A DNA stretch of 23,826 nt from Gammaproteobacteria bacterium (GTDB lineage: Bacteria; Pseudomonadota; Gammaproteobacteria; Comchoanobacterales; Comchoanobacteraceae). Where the stretch lies: assembly GCA_029243665.1 (NCBI GenBank), contig JAQWRO010000007.1, forward strand, positions 1-23,826. The letters are read 5' to 3'. Made by a program: the position numbers and the translations under genes. Below the pieces are notes generated by a model that was not told where the DNA came from, did no database searches, and was given only the letters and a program-made list of their open reading frames with translations. This document shows, piece by piece, positions 7,617-15,933 of this stretch; position 1 is the first letter of the stretch, and the number at the start of each line of letters is the position of its first letter.

Positions 7617-8072
7617 ATGAAAAAAAGCTTATTGAAACTATCTATCTTAATTGTTTTTGCATTTTGTTTATATGTATCTGAAGCATCAGCAGATAATCTA
7701 AAGAGATTGAACATATATAAAAAAAACCAGGAAGTCGTTCAATACTTTGTTGATATAGCAGATACGTATAATAAACAAAAAATGGGTTTAATGTATGTGA
7801 AAAATATGCCCAAAAATCAAGGTATGTTTTTTATATATGGCAAAGAGAGAAATGTTGGTATTTGGATGAAAAACACTTTTATCCCGTTAGACATTATTTT
7901 TGTTGATAAAAATGGCATCATCACTGAAATTGTTCAGAGGCCTGATACTCGATCAAGAACGACAACCATTAGTAAAGAGCCATCTAAATATGTGCTTGAA
8001 ATAAATCTTGGTGAAGCAAAAAGAAACAACATTCAAGTTGGGGACTTTGTTTCTTTGTCAAAACAACAGTAA
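7617..8072 (+). CDS. Secreted DUF192 family protein
   Basis: This protein of 151 residues has an N-terminal signal peptide (hydrophobic core LLKLSILIVFAFCLYV, likely cleavage after Ala-Ser-Ala at residue 25). It is followed by a DUF192/COG1430 domain, recognised by QKMGLMYVKNMP, GMFFIY, the highly characteristic WMKNTFIPLDIIFV and DKNGIITEIV. The molecular function of the family is not established; members are small exported beta-rich proteins. The ATG follows the upstream stop with no gap and has no strong Shine-Dalgarno sequence of its own, so it is probably translated by coupling. It is convergent with glmS across 19 bases that contain a run of nine T but no GC-rich stem. Confidence 0.88.
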   Translation: MKKSLLKLSILIVFAFCLYVSEASADNLKRLNIYKKNQEVVQYFVDIADTYNKQKMGLMYVKNMPKNQGMFFIYGKERNVGIWMKNTFIPLDIIFVDKNGIITEIVQRPDTRSRTTTISKEPSKYVLEINLGEAKRNNIQVGDFVSLSKQQ

Positions 8073-8091
8073 TATATTTTTTTTTGCGTCT

Positions 8092-9816
8092 TTACTCTAC
8101 TGTAACACATTTTGCCAAGTTTCTAGGCCTGTCTGGGTTGTGGCCTAAGCGCTGTGATAAATTAAGAGAAACCTGCTGAAAGAGTATGCTTAAGCTTATA
8201 GAACTATTCTCATTTATTTCAAAAGGAAGTGTAATAATTGTTAGGCCATTTTTTTGGTTAGTATCTTCATCGGTCAGTAGTATCACTTGTGCGCCTCTTG
8301 AAAGCATTTCTTCAGCATTAGAGATTGATTTTTTATAGTGATAGTTTTTTGCCGCAATCATAATGACCATTGTTCCAGGCTCAATTAAAGCTAGTGGGCC
8401 ATGTTTCATTTCTCCAGCAGCAAAGGCCTCTGTATGTACATAGCATAATTCTTTGATTTTTAGTGCGGCCTCGAGCATAACAGGGTGAAAAAGGCCCTTG
8501 CCTAACATAAAAAGATGCTTGTGATTGGATACTTTTTCTGCAATAAAGTTTACAACTGTGTCCAGCGACAAAATTGCTTGTGTTTGATGTTGTAAATCTT
8601 TTTGATTAATAAGGGTGTTTGTTTGCTGATTATGCCAGTGCATGACTAGTTTAGAGGCCATATAAATTGCTGATGTGACCGATTTGGTTGCTGCAACAGC
8701 AGTTTCAATGCCGGCAGGTGTTAATATGTTGTAATGACATAGGCGCATTAAGGCTGATTTTTCTACGTTACAAATTGAAATGCTAAAAGCGGCATGGTTC
8801 TTCCAGTGTCTAACGCATTCAAGTGTGTCAGCTGTCTCCCCGGACTGAGAAAGCACCATGAACGCTGTGTTTTTAGGCCACGCTATATTCCCGTATCTAA
8901 GCTCGCTGGCTAGATATGCTCTACAAGGCACTTGCGCAATAGATTCAATCCATTGCATTGCAATTAAAGCTACATGATAACTGCTACCACAGGCTGCAAT
9001 AACCAAATGATCTGGCTTGGGAATGTCGGATATGTTTTGAGTTTCACATGCTTTCAAGACGCTAGGTTGTTCCATGATTTCATGCAACATGGTTGTGTCT
9101 GTTCTGATGATTTTCTCTTGTATTAGATTTTTAGGGGTTGGTTCCCAGGATGCATCTATTGAAGCGGTTAAGTCTGACGATAGAGAAATGCAGGTGGTTG
9201 TTTGATTGGGCACGTATAGAATGTCATCGGCAATGTTTTCAAGACCGTATAGGTCTGATGCAACAAAAAGACTTTTATCATTTTTTCCGAGAACCATCGG
9301 GCTTTTGTTGCATGCTATCATCAAACGTTCTGGTTGCGTAATGTCTAATAAAACTGTCGCCCAGCTGCCTTCTAGTTCAAGAATAGTGCTTTCCCAAGCA
9401 GACTTTGCATCAGTTGTAACTGTTAGAAAATGTTTATACAAATGAACAATGATCTCAGAATCTGTTTGAGAAGCTGTTTCAATTTTGAATTTATTTTTTA
9501 AGTCATAGTGGTTTTCTATGATGCCATTATGAATGATGGCATATTTATCGTCGAGCACATGAGGGTGTGCGTTAATTTCACTAGGGACGCCATGTGTCGC
9601 CCAGCGGGTATGTGCAATGGCAATAGTTGATTCATTTAAGTGGTTAGGCAGCTTTAGTTTCTTGGTTTCTCCAACGGTTTTTCTGTAATCAATCTTTCCA
9701 TCATGAATAACTGCAAAACCAGCGGAATCATAGCCTCGATACTCAAGCCTTTGAAGTTGTGTTAATGTTGTTTTTAATACGGGTTCTAAACTAATTCCTG
9801 CAATGATGCCGCACAT
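8092..9816 (-). CDS. glmS: Glutamine--fructose-6-phosphate aminotransferase (isomerizing) GlmS
   Basis: GlmS makes glucosamine-6-phosphate from fructose-6-phosphate and glutamine, the first step to UDP-GlcNAc for peptidoglycan and LPS. The N-terminal class II amidotransferase domain starts with the nucleophile Cys2 (MCGIIAG). It also has LEYRGYDSAG at 24-33 and HTRWATHG at 69-76. The two SIS domains follow, with CGSSYHVALIA and SQSGETADTLECV in the first. The FAAGEMKHGPLALIEPGT loop and the C-terminal RPRNLAKCVTVE are diagnostic. At 574 residues it is about 35 shorter than E. coli GlmS (609). An AGAGGA Shine-Dalgarno sequence precedes the ATG. It lies 50 bases downstream of waaA on the same strand; glmU is not adjacent here. 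Confidence 0.97.
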   Translation of the reverse strand: MCGIIAGISLEPVLKTTLTQLQRLEYRGYDSAGFAVIHDGKIDYRKTVGETKKLKLPNHLNESTIAIAHTRWATHGVPSEINAHPHVLDDKYAIIHNGIIENHYDLKNKFKIETASQTDSEIIVHLYKHFLTVTTDAKSAWESTILELEGSWATVLLDITQPERLMIACNKSPMVLGKNDKSLFVASDLYGLENIADDILYVPNQTTTCISLSSDLTASIDASWEPTPKNLIQEKIIRTDTTMLHEIMEQPSVLKACETQNISDIPKPDHLVIAACGSSYHVALIAMQWIESIAQVPCRAYLASELRYGNIAWPKNTAFMVLSQSGETADTLECVRHWKNHAAFSISICNVEKSALMRLCHYNILTPAGIETAVAATKSVTSAIYMASKLVMHWHNQQTNTLINQKDLQHQTQAILSLDTVVNFIAEKVSNHKHLFMLGKGLFHPVMLEAALKIKELCYVHTEAFAAGEMKHGPLALIEPGTMVIMIAAKNYHYKKSISNAEEMLSRGAQVILLTDEDTNQKNGLTIITLPFEINENSSISLSILFQQVSLNLSQRLGHNPDRPRNLAKCVTVE

Positions 9817-9866
9817 AAATAAATCCTCTAAGCTATTAAAATATCAAATAAATAAATTTTTTCCAA

Positions 9867-10994
9867 CTAAAGTCGACTCAATCGATCAATTAATTGCTTT
9901 AAGCTTTCTTGAATGATTGACTTTTGTGAATCAAAAAATGCCCATGGAGATGGTTGTGGATGGGTTGCAAGACACATGTTAGATAATTCGTCTGGTCCTT
10001 GGGCCAGGAGGATAAGGTTTTGTGTTAGTAGGTTTTCTGTCACAAGCTTAAAATTATGATAGTGTGGTCCAATGATGGTTGTGCACCCGTGCGTCAAAGG
10101 TTCAATGGGGTTTTGACCACCATGGTTAACAAAACTGCCTCCAATGAAAACAGTTTTGGCACGGTCATACCAATAATGTGTATATCTGAATCTATCTTCT
10201 ATGTGTAAATTATTTTTAAATTGGTCTAAAAGCCTTTCAAGCGCTTGTTTGCGGTGACCATGCCTTGGAATCAAAACTAATTTTTGGTCGCTACGGTTTG
10301 AAATGATGGACTCAAATACTGGTATAAGCATTGACTCTTCTCCAGGGTGGGTGCAGCTAAATACGATAGCATTACGATTTTTATTAATTTTTTTTGGTTT
10401 TTCAGCATTGAGATATTTAATGTTTGGGTGAATGCTGGTGATCTTTGCGCCGAGGTCTTCAAGCCTTTTGGCATCAAATTTAGAAGCGCACCAAACGCCA
10501 TTAAGTTTTTTAAATGCGTTTTGAATCAATGGTTTGATAAGTAGGTATTTTTTATGGCTTTTTTCAGATAGCCGAGCGTTTAGTAACAGAACTGGGCAGG
10601 AGGCATGTTTAATTAAGTTGGGCCAGACTTCTGTTTCGATTAAAATTAGGGCTTTTGGCCTTAGTTGTTTAAGTACTTTATTAACACATATGGGGTGATC
10701 ATAAGGTAAGAAAAAATCTGTTTGTAATGTTGTTGCTCCTCGACAAGTTGAGGAAGATATGATGATAGGCCCTAAATGTTCAATATAGGGTTTGATCATG
10801 TTGGCAACTTTGAGCTCACCGATAGAGGCTGCATGAATCCAAAGTGCTTGTTTGGGTAGGCTGGGGATGCAGCCAAAGCGTTCAAGGATCCTCTTTAAAG
10901 GTATTTGATGTTGGATGGATTGAATCAGCCAATAGATAAAAAACAAAGGTACAAATAGTGTAAGCGCAAGCGTATATAGTAAGTTAAAAAGCAT
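9867..10994 (-). CDS. waaA: 3-deoxy-D-manno-octulosonic acid (Kdo) transferase WaaA (KdtA)
   Basis: WaaA is the glycosyltransferase that adds Kdo from CMP-Kdo to the lipid A precursor at the inner membrane. An N-terminal membrane anchor covers about residues 4-24. The catalytic Glu60 is in WIHAASIGEL, matching Glu60 of characterised enzymes. ETEVWPN (120-126) and the late SFVNHGGQNPIEPL block are family signatures. At 375 residues it is clearly shorter than E. coli WaaA (425). The shortening seems spread along the protein rather than due to a break. The ATG overlaps the end of hemL by 11 bases, so the two are co-transcribed and probably coupled. Its presence implies an LPS-containing outer membrane. 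Confidence 0.95.
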   Translation of the reverse strand: MLFNLLYTLALTLFVPLFFIYWLIQSIQHQIPLKRILERFGCIPSLPKQALWIHAASIGELKVANMIKPYIEHLGPIIISSSTCRGATTLQTDFFLPYDHPICVNKVLKQLRPKALILIETEVWPNLIKHASCPVLLLNARLSEKSHKKYLLIKPLIQNAFKKLNGVWCASKFDAKRLEDLGAKITSIHPNIKYLNAEKPKKINKNRNAIVFSCTHPGEESMLIPVFESIISNRSDQKLVLIPRHGHRKQALERLLDQFKNNLHIEDRFRYTHYWYDRAKTVFIGGSFVNHGGQNPIEPLTHGCTTIIGPHYHNFKLVTENLLTQNLILLAQGPDELSNMCLATHPQPSPWAFFDSQKSIIQESLKQLIDRLSRL

Positions 10995-12204
10995 CGTTGG
11001 CAGCTTTAATTGTTAAATCAAGTGTTTGTTCATCATGGGCACATGTTACAAACAGCGCCTCTAAATGTGCAGGAGGTAATAAAATACCATTTTTTCTCAT
11101 ATGATGATAAAAGACTTCAAAATATGATTGACTGCTAGGGTGAACATCTGAAAATTGCTTTGGGTAGTTTTCTTGAAAGAAAAAACCAAACATGGCTTGT
11201 CTATGATCACTACAAAAAGGAATGCCTTTTAGTTTAAATAGATCTGTCAGTGCTTCGCAGAGCGTTCGTACATACGTTTCACATGTGTTTAATACATGAC
11301 CTTCTTTTATCATGTTCAGCACAATGCTACCTGCTTGCATACAAAGGGGGTGCCCTGCAAATGTCCCAGCATGATAGACGCCACCTTCTGGGCTCAGCAG
11401 GTTCATAATATCCGATCTGCCACCAACAGCACCTATTGGGAACCCGCCACCAATGACTTTGCCGAGCATGGTAAGGTCTGGTGTTACGTTATATAAATAC
11501 GAAGCCCCCCGGGCATGCACTCTAAAGCCAGTCATGACTTCGTCAGCAATGAAAACAATATTATATGTTTCACATAATGTTTTGGCTTTTTTGATGAATT
11601 GTTCTGAGGCGGGCACAAATCCCATGTTCCCTGAAAAAAGTTCAATCATTAGCCCTGCTATTTCATTATGGTGCTTTTTGATTACGGCCTCTAAGGCTGC
11701 TTCATCGTTAAAAGGAACGCAGATGAGCTGAGAAGCCGTATGTGCATCGATGCCATTTTCTGAAATATTTCCTGGCTGCACATAGCCTAAAACGGTATCT
11801 GTTGCACCATGATATTGGCCAATGAATTTTATGATTTTTGATTTTTTTGTATATGCTTTTGCTAACCTAACAGCTGTTCCTGCGGCTTCTGCGCCAGAGT
11901 TTGTGAAGCGTATTTTTTCAATATGAGGCATTAGACCGTGTATGAGGTTCGCAAGCTCTATTTCTGCATCATGGCAAACCCCAAGCGCAGATAGGTTTTC
12001 GGCATGTGTCAGTAGGTCTTTAATTGCAGGATGTTGGTGCCCAATTAAAATTGGCCCAAATCCACAGACATAGTCAACATAGGCTTTGTTGTCTTTGTCA
12101 AATATTAAAGCACCTTTGCTTTTACTTGCATAGAAAATTTCTGCATTGACGGCCTTACAGGCTCTTAAGGGAGAGTTAACATCTCCAACCAGTCTGTTGA
12201 TCAT
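10984..12204 (-). CDS. hemL: Glutamate-1-semialdehyde 2,1-aminomutase HemL
   Basis: HemL is a PLP enzyme of the C5 pathway that converts glutamate-1-semialdehyde to 5-aminolevulinate for haem. The class III aminotransferase fold has Asp221 in IADEVMTGFRV (the GSAM hallmark) and the PLP Lys249 in MLGKVIGGGFPIGAVGGR. The N-terminal GDVNSPLRA (7-15) matches the family GGVNSPVRA. It is 406 residues, against 426 in E. coli, and lacks about ten residues normally preceding that motif; an in-frame stop five codons upstream of the ATG rules out a longer start. Some usually invariant segments differ (NSGAEA rather than NSGTEA, AGTFAGHP rather than AGTLSGNP), so another class III aminotransferase of close kin is a minor alternative. 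It heads the hemL-waaA-glmS strand run and is divergent from a rubredoxin gene, a gammaproteobacterial pairing. Confidence 0.85.
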   Translation of the reverse strand: MINRLVGDVNSPLRACKAVNAEIFYASKSKGALIFDKDNKAYVDYVCGFGPILIGHQHPAIKDLLTHAENLSALGVCHDAEIELANLIHGLMPHIEKIRFTNSGAEAAGTAVRLAKAYTKKSKIIKFIGQYHGATDTVLGYVQPGNISENGIDAHTASQLICVPFNDEAALEAVIKKHHNEIAGLMIELFSGNMGFVPASEQFIKKAKTLCETYNIVFIADEVMTGFRVHARGASYLYNVTPDLTMLGKVIGGGFPIGAVGGRSDIMNLLSPEGGVYHAGTFAGHPLCMQAGSIVLNMIKEGHVLNTCETYVRTLCEALTDLFKLKGIPFCSDHRQAMFGFFFQENYPKQFSDVHPSSQSYFEVFYHHMRKNGILLPPAHLEALFVTCAHDEQTLDLTIKAANDAF

Positions 12205-12206
12205 AT

Positions 12207-12235
12207 TTGTTTCTCTTTAAAAATTCATATATTAT
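12207..12235 (+). promoter_or_regulatory. Candidate promoter for the rubredoxin operon
   Basis: TTGTTT (12207-12212) and TATTAT (12230-12235) have a 17-base spacer, predicting a start near 12242 and a leader of about 33 bases. The 70-base divergent gap between hemL and rubA is very AT-rich, so chance matches are likely. Confidence 0.35.
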
Positions 12236-12274
12236 CATATTATTCACTAATTTACTAAGTTGAGAAGAGACTAT

Positions 12275-12439
12275 ATGCAAAAATATATTTGTTTGATTTG
12301 TGGCTATGTTTACGATCCTGAAGTTGGTGCCCCTGAAGATGGTATTGTACCAGGTACAGCTTGGGAAGATGTGCCAGAAGATTGGGGGTGCCCAGATTGC
12401 GGCGCTATGAAAAATGATTTTGAGATGATTCCAGTATAA
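12275..12439 (+). CDS. rubA: Rubredoxin
   Basis: This is a small iron-sulfur-free electron carrier of 54 residues that holds one iron in four cysteines. The first ligand pair is CLICG (Cys6 and Cys9) and the second CPDCG (Cys39 and Cys42). Between them lies the rubredoxin core with GYVYDPEVGAPEDGI and GTAWEDVPEDWGCPDCG. It is complete and of normal length. A purine-rich GAGAAGAGA precedes the ATG as a weak Shine-Dalgarno sequence. It is the first gene of a plus-strand run; the hydrolase ATG follows its stop after six bases. Rubredoxins of this type serve oxidative-stress or hydroxylase electron transfer; no partner reductase is visible here. Confidence 0.95.
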   Translation: MQKYICLICGYVYDPEVGAPEDGIVPGTAWEDVPEDWGCPDCGAMKNDFEMIPV

Positions 12440-12445
12440 GATTAA

Positions 12446-13027
12446 ATGGCTATTTTTACACATCAGACATCTAATATTGAGTATGAATACCAACAAGGCC
12501 CCAAGCAAGAAACAGTTGTTTTATTTCATCCTCATCCTTTATACGAAGGTACCATGATGAATAAAGTAATTACCACGAGTTGTATGGCTGCAAAACAATT
12601 GGGGTATGGATTTTTAAGATTTAATTTGACTGGTGTTGGGCAATCCAGTGGTCACTTTGGGTTTGGCTTGTATGAATCTGAGCAAGCCATAGCAATAATG
12701 GCGGGTTTAATTCATGAGCCAATCAAATATCTGGTAGGTTTTTCTTTTGGTTGTAATGTCATTCAATATGTATGGAGAAGTCAACAAAATAAAATTCCAG
12801 GGTTGTGGATCGGTGCATCAATCAATCAAGGCTTTTCAACAGATGCTGAGCTCGAGCTTGTAAAGGCAATGATTCATGGCAAAGAAGATAAGCTTTGTTT
12901 ATATGGTGATGCACAGAAATTTTCAAAAGATAAAAACATACCACTTTATGGCATTAATGAAGCAGATCACTTTTTCAATGGAAAGCAAATAGCTTTGAGA
13001 GAAAAAGTTAAGGAAGTGCTTAGTTGA
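12446..13027 (+). CDS. Alpha/beta hydrolase (COG2945-like)
   Basis: This is a small serine hydrolase of 193 residues. The HPHPLYEGTMMNK block (28-40), the FNLTGVGQSSGHFGFG block (59-74) and the nucleophile elbow GFSFG (98-102, Ser100) are typical of the COG2945 group of short alpha/beta hydrolases. ADHFF (His175) supplies the catalytic histidine; the acid is probably Asp148 or Asp155 by position. There is no signal peptide or membrane segment, so it is probably cytoplasmic. The substrate is unknown. It lies between rubredoxin (six-base gap) and a PQ-loop membrane protein whose TTG start overlaps its stop by four bases. Confidence 0.9.
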   Translation: MAIFTHQTSNIEYEYQQGPKQETVVLFHPHPLYEGTMMNKVITTSCMAAKQLGYGFLRFNLTGVGQSSGHFGFGLYESEQAIAIMAGLIHEPIKYLVGFSFGCNVIQYVWRSQQNKIPGLWIGASINQGFSTDAELELVKAMIHGKEDKLCLYGDAQKFSKDKNIPLYGINEADHFFNGKQIALREKVKEVLS

Positions 13028-13647
13028 ATATAAATATTGCACAATCTGCTCTAAACATCGTTGTTTTAATTTATATTATTCAGTTATTGCCTCAGTTGTG
13101 GCGAACAGCTTCAAAAGCAAGCGTTAGTGATTTAAGCACGGTTATGATTAGATTAATTTGGGTCGGCTGGGTAATGGATGTGCTCTATGCCAAACTTGCC
13201 GCTATGCCTGTACAGTATTTTGTTGTGAGTTATTTGGGTTTGTTTCAAACCATGCTTTGGATACTGTTGCTGCGCACGCGTAAATTTTTTAGCACTAAAG
13301 AGTTTTTATCTTTTTTTACAGTGGTCATTTGTGTGGTTGCTTCACCTTTAAAGTGGGTGATGAAATTAAAATTTCTACCTATTCTAACCATTGGACAGGT
13401 GTGTTTTTGGTTTTGCTGGATTAGCCAACTGGTTCGATCATTGATTCAAAAATCAGCCCAAGATATTAGTTTGCTATCTATGTTTCTTGGGGCCATAGGG
13501 ACTGTTTGTTCTTTGGTTGCTGGCTCAGTTTTAGGCTGGGAAAAGCAATACATTTTTAATTTGATGCTTGTTGTCTTTTTTCATATTTGTATCTTAGCAG
13601 TATTAGCCTACTATCGTTTCTATCCAAAACAAAACACTTCTTTGTAA
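13024..13647 (+). CDS. PQ-loop family membrane protein
   Basis: This is an integral membrane protein of 207 residues with about seven hydrophobic segments. The first PQ-loop is clear: IIQLLPQLWRTASKASVSDLS (about 18-38) with Pro23-Gln24. The second, WISQLVRSLIQKSAQDISLLS (about 132-152), keeps the pattern but has Ser134-Gln135 in place of Pro-Gln. This two-repeat layout is that of SWEET/cystinosin-like small-solute transporters, so a transport role is plausible, but the substrate is unknown. I chose the TTG at 13024-13026 because it forms a TTGA overlap with the hydrolase stop and gives a complete first repeat; the next in-frame ATG would lose it. Confidence 0.8.
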   Translation: MNINIAQSALNIVVLIYIIQLLPQLWRTASKASVSDLSTVMIRLIWVGWVMDVLYAKLAAMPVQYFVVSYLGLFQTMLWILLLRTRKFFSTKEFLSFFTVVICVVASPLKWVMKLKFLPILTIGQVCFWFCWISQLVRSLIQKSAQDISLLSMFLGAIGTVCSLVAGSVLGWEKQYIFNLMLVVFFHICILAVLAYYRFYPKQNTSL

Positions 13648-13653
13648 ACAGTC

Positions 13654-13659
13654 TATACT
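13654..13659 (+). promoter_or_regulatory. Possible -10 element (TATACT) ahead of fadD
   Basis: TATACT lies 33 bases before the fadD ATG in the only gap (45 bases) of this plus-strand run. No convincing -35 is at the right distance, so fadD may instead be the fourth gene of the rubredoxin operon. A strong Shine-Dalgarno region (GGGAAGGA) follows at 13678-13685. Confidence 0.25.
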
Positions 13660-13692
13660 CATTTATAAGACGATAAAGGGAAGGATCGGTTT

Positions 13693-15300
13693 ATGAATAG
13701 TCATATGGATCAATTAGGATCATATTTTGCACATTACGCACAAGAGTTTCGTGATCACCCCATGATTAAATTTAAGGGTGAAACGTTTAAGTATGAAGAT
13801 ATCTACAGGCATGCTCAAGCGCTAGCAACCTACTTTTCCAATGAGCTTCAAATGACACCTGGTGCTCGTGTAGGCATCATGATCCCAAATACGCCTCAGT
13901 TTACAATTATTTTTCTTGCAGCACAATTATCTGGTTTGGTAACGGTCGCTATTAACCCTTTGTATACCAGGCGAGAAGTTAAACAAATCATGGAGCATGC
14001 AGACATTCGCTGTATTGTTGTGGTAGATTTTAAAGCACATATCGTTAATGAAGTTGTCAAAGAACTCAAAAATAAACCTGTTATTATGACAACAAAAATT
14101 GGAGACTTGCTGTCGCACGCAAAATCATTTATGATCAATGTTTTTTTACGATTTTGTAAAAAACAAAAAGCTTATCACAATCAATCATTCGTCAGTTTTA
14201 GACAAGTTATTAAACTTTACAAGCATCAGCAGATAACTTGTGTCAGACGTCTTAAAAAGGATGTTGCTATGCTTCAATACACAAGCGGCACAACAGGTAA
14301 GGCGAAAGGCGTCATGCTTTCTCATGAAAATATATTGTCTAACATTAATCAGGTTAATGTGGCATTTAAGAAAATAGGTGTTGTTGATGGATCTAAACAG
14401 TTGCTTGTTTTGCCATTCTTTCACATCTATGGTTTGAGTGTGTTTTTAAATGGAATAAAGCATGGTTTGGTTGGTGTTTTGGTGCCAAACCCTAAAGACA
14501 CCAACACAACCATCCGCATACTCAGTGAAGAAAAGCCTGCAGTAATGCCCATCATTAACACATTAATGGTTCATCTGCTTGAAAAAAGTAAGTTTCGATC
14601 ATTGGATTTTTCTTGGTTGAAAGTGACCATCACTGGTGGCATGGCAACCCAGGCGCCAGTTGCACATGATTGGCAAAAAATAACGGGTTGTGTGGTTAAC
14701 CAGGGTTATGGTTTGTCTGAAACGGCTCCGATAGTTTCTATCACAACATATCAAAAAAAGGATCGTTTTCTTAATCATGTTGGCAAGCCGCTGGCAGGGA
14801 CTGAAGTAAAATTTATTAATCATTCTGGTAAAAGAGTTAGGCCTGGCGAAGCTGGAGAGCTATGTGTGAGAGGACCACAAGTGATGCATGGCTATTGGCG
14901 TTCAATTAAAGAAACGTCTAAGGTTTTACATAATGGTTGGTTCAGGACTGGAGACATAGCTTGTTTAGATAAAGAGGGCAATATAAAAATTGTAGACCGT
15001 ATTAAAGATATGATTGTTGTATCTGGATTTAACGTTTATCCAAGCGAAGTTGAAAAAGTTTTAAACCAGCACACCAGCGTTGTAGAATCAGCAGTAATTG
15101 GGGTCAGAGATAAGAGCGATAATGAATGTATCAAAGCTTTCGTTGTTGCTAATGGGCCTACTACAGGTGAGGCTTTAAGATCCTTTTGTAAAAAAGGACT
15201 CTCAGGCTATAAGGTCCCCACTGCCATTGTGTTTGTAGATGAGATTCCAAAAAGCCATGTTGGGAAAGTGCTTAAACGCTCACTTAAGGAAGCGGTTTAA
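13693..15300 (+). CDS. fadD: Long-chain fatty-acid--CoA ligase (FadD-type)
   Basis: This is an ATP-dependent acyl-CoA synthetase of the ANL superfamily that activates fatty acids as acyl-adenylates and then acyl-CoA. It has 535 residues (E. coli FadD 561). The phosphate-binding loop YTSGTTGKAKG is at 196-206 and the adenylate motif GYGLSETAP at 338-346. The FACS signature spans about 414-450 (NGWFRTGD through SGFNVYP), and the catalytic lysine is Lys525 in GKVLKR. The spacing and the FACS signature favour a long-chain rather than an acetate-type enzyme, but chain-length preference is inference. The start has a strong GGGAAGGA Shine-Dalgarno sequence. Its stop overlaps the rnt stop tail to tail in a shared TTAA. 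Confidence 0.92.
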   Translation: MNSHMDQLGSYFAHYAQEFRDHPMIKFKGETFKYEDIYRHAQALATYFSNELQMTPGARVGIMIPNTPQFTIIFLAAQLSGLVTVAINPLYTRREVKQIMEHADIRCIVVVDFKAHIVNEVVKELKNKPVIMTTKIGDLLSHAKSFMINVFLRFCKKQKAYHNQSFVSFRQVIKLYKHQQITCVRRLKKDVAMLQYTSGTTGKAKGVMLSHENILSNINQVNVAFKKIGVVDGSKQLLVLPFFHIYGLSVFLNGIKHGLVGVLVPNPKDTNTTIRILSEEKPAVMPIINTLMVHLLEKSKFRSLDFSWLKVTITGGMATQAPVAHDWQKITGCVVNQGYGLSETAPIVSITTYQKKDRFLNHVGKPLAGTEVKFINHSGKRVRPGEAGELCVRGPQVMHGYWRSIKETSKVLHNGWFRTGDIACLDKEGNIKIVDRIKDMIVVSGFNVYPSEVEKVLNQHTSVVESAVIGVRDKSDNECIKAFVVANGPTTGEALRSFCKKGLSGYKVPTAIVFVDEIPKSHVGKVLKRSLKEAV

Positions 15301-15908
15301 GTTTTATAATGCGTATGATTAACAATATGGCAAAAAAGTTTAGCAGTTTGTTTTGCGTCATAAAGTGCTGAGTGCGCAGCATTGGCATCATAGCCGATTT
15401 TAGACGCTTGTAGTGCTTTTGCTAAGACTGTTTCTCCTAAAGCAAGTGCAGCCATGGTTGCGGTATCAAAAGTGCTAAATGAATGAAACATGAACTTTAC
15501 ACTATGTCGTTGGCAAGCTGCTAGTAAAAAACTGTGGTCAAAACTTGCGTTATGACCTACTAAAATTGCTTTTTGGCAGCCAGAGGCGCTAAGTTTGTCT
15601 TTAACAAAGTTACTTAGTTTATGCATGGCATCTGACTCTTCTAGTGCAAATCGGAAAGGATGAAATGGTCTTATTTTGTTAAAAGCTAAAGCATCTGCGT
15701 CTAGGTTGGCACCTTTAAAGGGTAAGACGTGCTCATGCCAGACATCCTCTTTTGTAATGGTTTTGTCTTCATTCATTACGATGTTAACGGCGGCTATTTC
15801 TAAGAGCGCATCTTTTTTGGCATTAAATCCAGCTGTTTCAACATCTACCACAATCGGGAGGAAGCCTCTAAATCGTTTTTTTATTAAGGATGACATGAAT
15901 GTGATCAT
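15297..15908 (-). CDS. rnt: Ribonuclease T (3'-5' exoribonuclease)
   Basis: RNase T is a DEDDh exonuclease that trims the 3' ends of tRNAs and other stable RNAs and turns over the tRNA CCA end. From the ATG at 15906-15908 the protein has 203 residues. RFRGFLPIVVDVETAGFNAK carries Asp22 and Glu24; GHNASFDHSF carries Asp124; HSALYD carries His179 and Asp184. The similarity to E. coli RNase T is strong throughout, which separates it from DnaQ. The start is uncertain: another ATG lies four codons inside (15894-15896) and a TTG eight codons upstream; none has a good Shine-Dalgarno sequence. The chosen ATG sits in the loop of a small perfect inverted repeat. It is just downstream of the terminator of the GT51 gene. 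Confidence 0.93.
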   Translation of the reverse strand: MITFMSSLIKKRFRGFLPIVVDVETAGFNAKKDALLEIAAVNIVMNEDKTITKEDVWHEHVLPFKGANLDADALAFNKIRPFHPFRFALEESDAMHKLSNFVKDKLSASGCQKAILVGHNASFDHSFLLAACQRHSVKFMFHSFSTFDTATMAALALGETVLAKALQASKIGYDANAAHSALYDAKQTAKLFCHIVNHTHYKT

Positions 15909-15930
15909 ATCACTGGCAAAGGTTTTTGCC
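15901..15930 (-). repeat. Two tandem small hairpins around the rnt start
   Basis: On the minus strand GGCAAA-aacc-TTTGCC (15930-15915) is followed at once by GTGAT-ATG-ATCAC (15913-15901). The loop of the second is exactly the proposed ATG at 15906-15908. The stems are short (6 and 5 bp), and structure in the mRNA is a prediction. Confidence 0.45.
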
Positions 15931-15933
15931 AAA

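Noticed and set aside
8073..8091. Bidirectional terminator between the DUF192 gene and glmS
   Set aside because: There is a run of nine T, but only a weak AT-rich pairing (ACAGTA/TACTGT with a long loop), so I do not call a terminator.
9817..9866. glmS ribozyme or riboswitch upstream of glmS
   Set aside because: The gap to waaA is only 50 bases, far too short for the ribozyme, which is typical of Gram-positive bacteria.
12176..12508. Minus-strand open frame across the rubredoxin gene
   Set aside because: It lies antisense to a complete rubredoxin with all four cysteine ligands and has no recognisable product or ribosome site.
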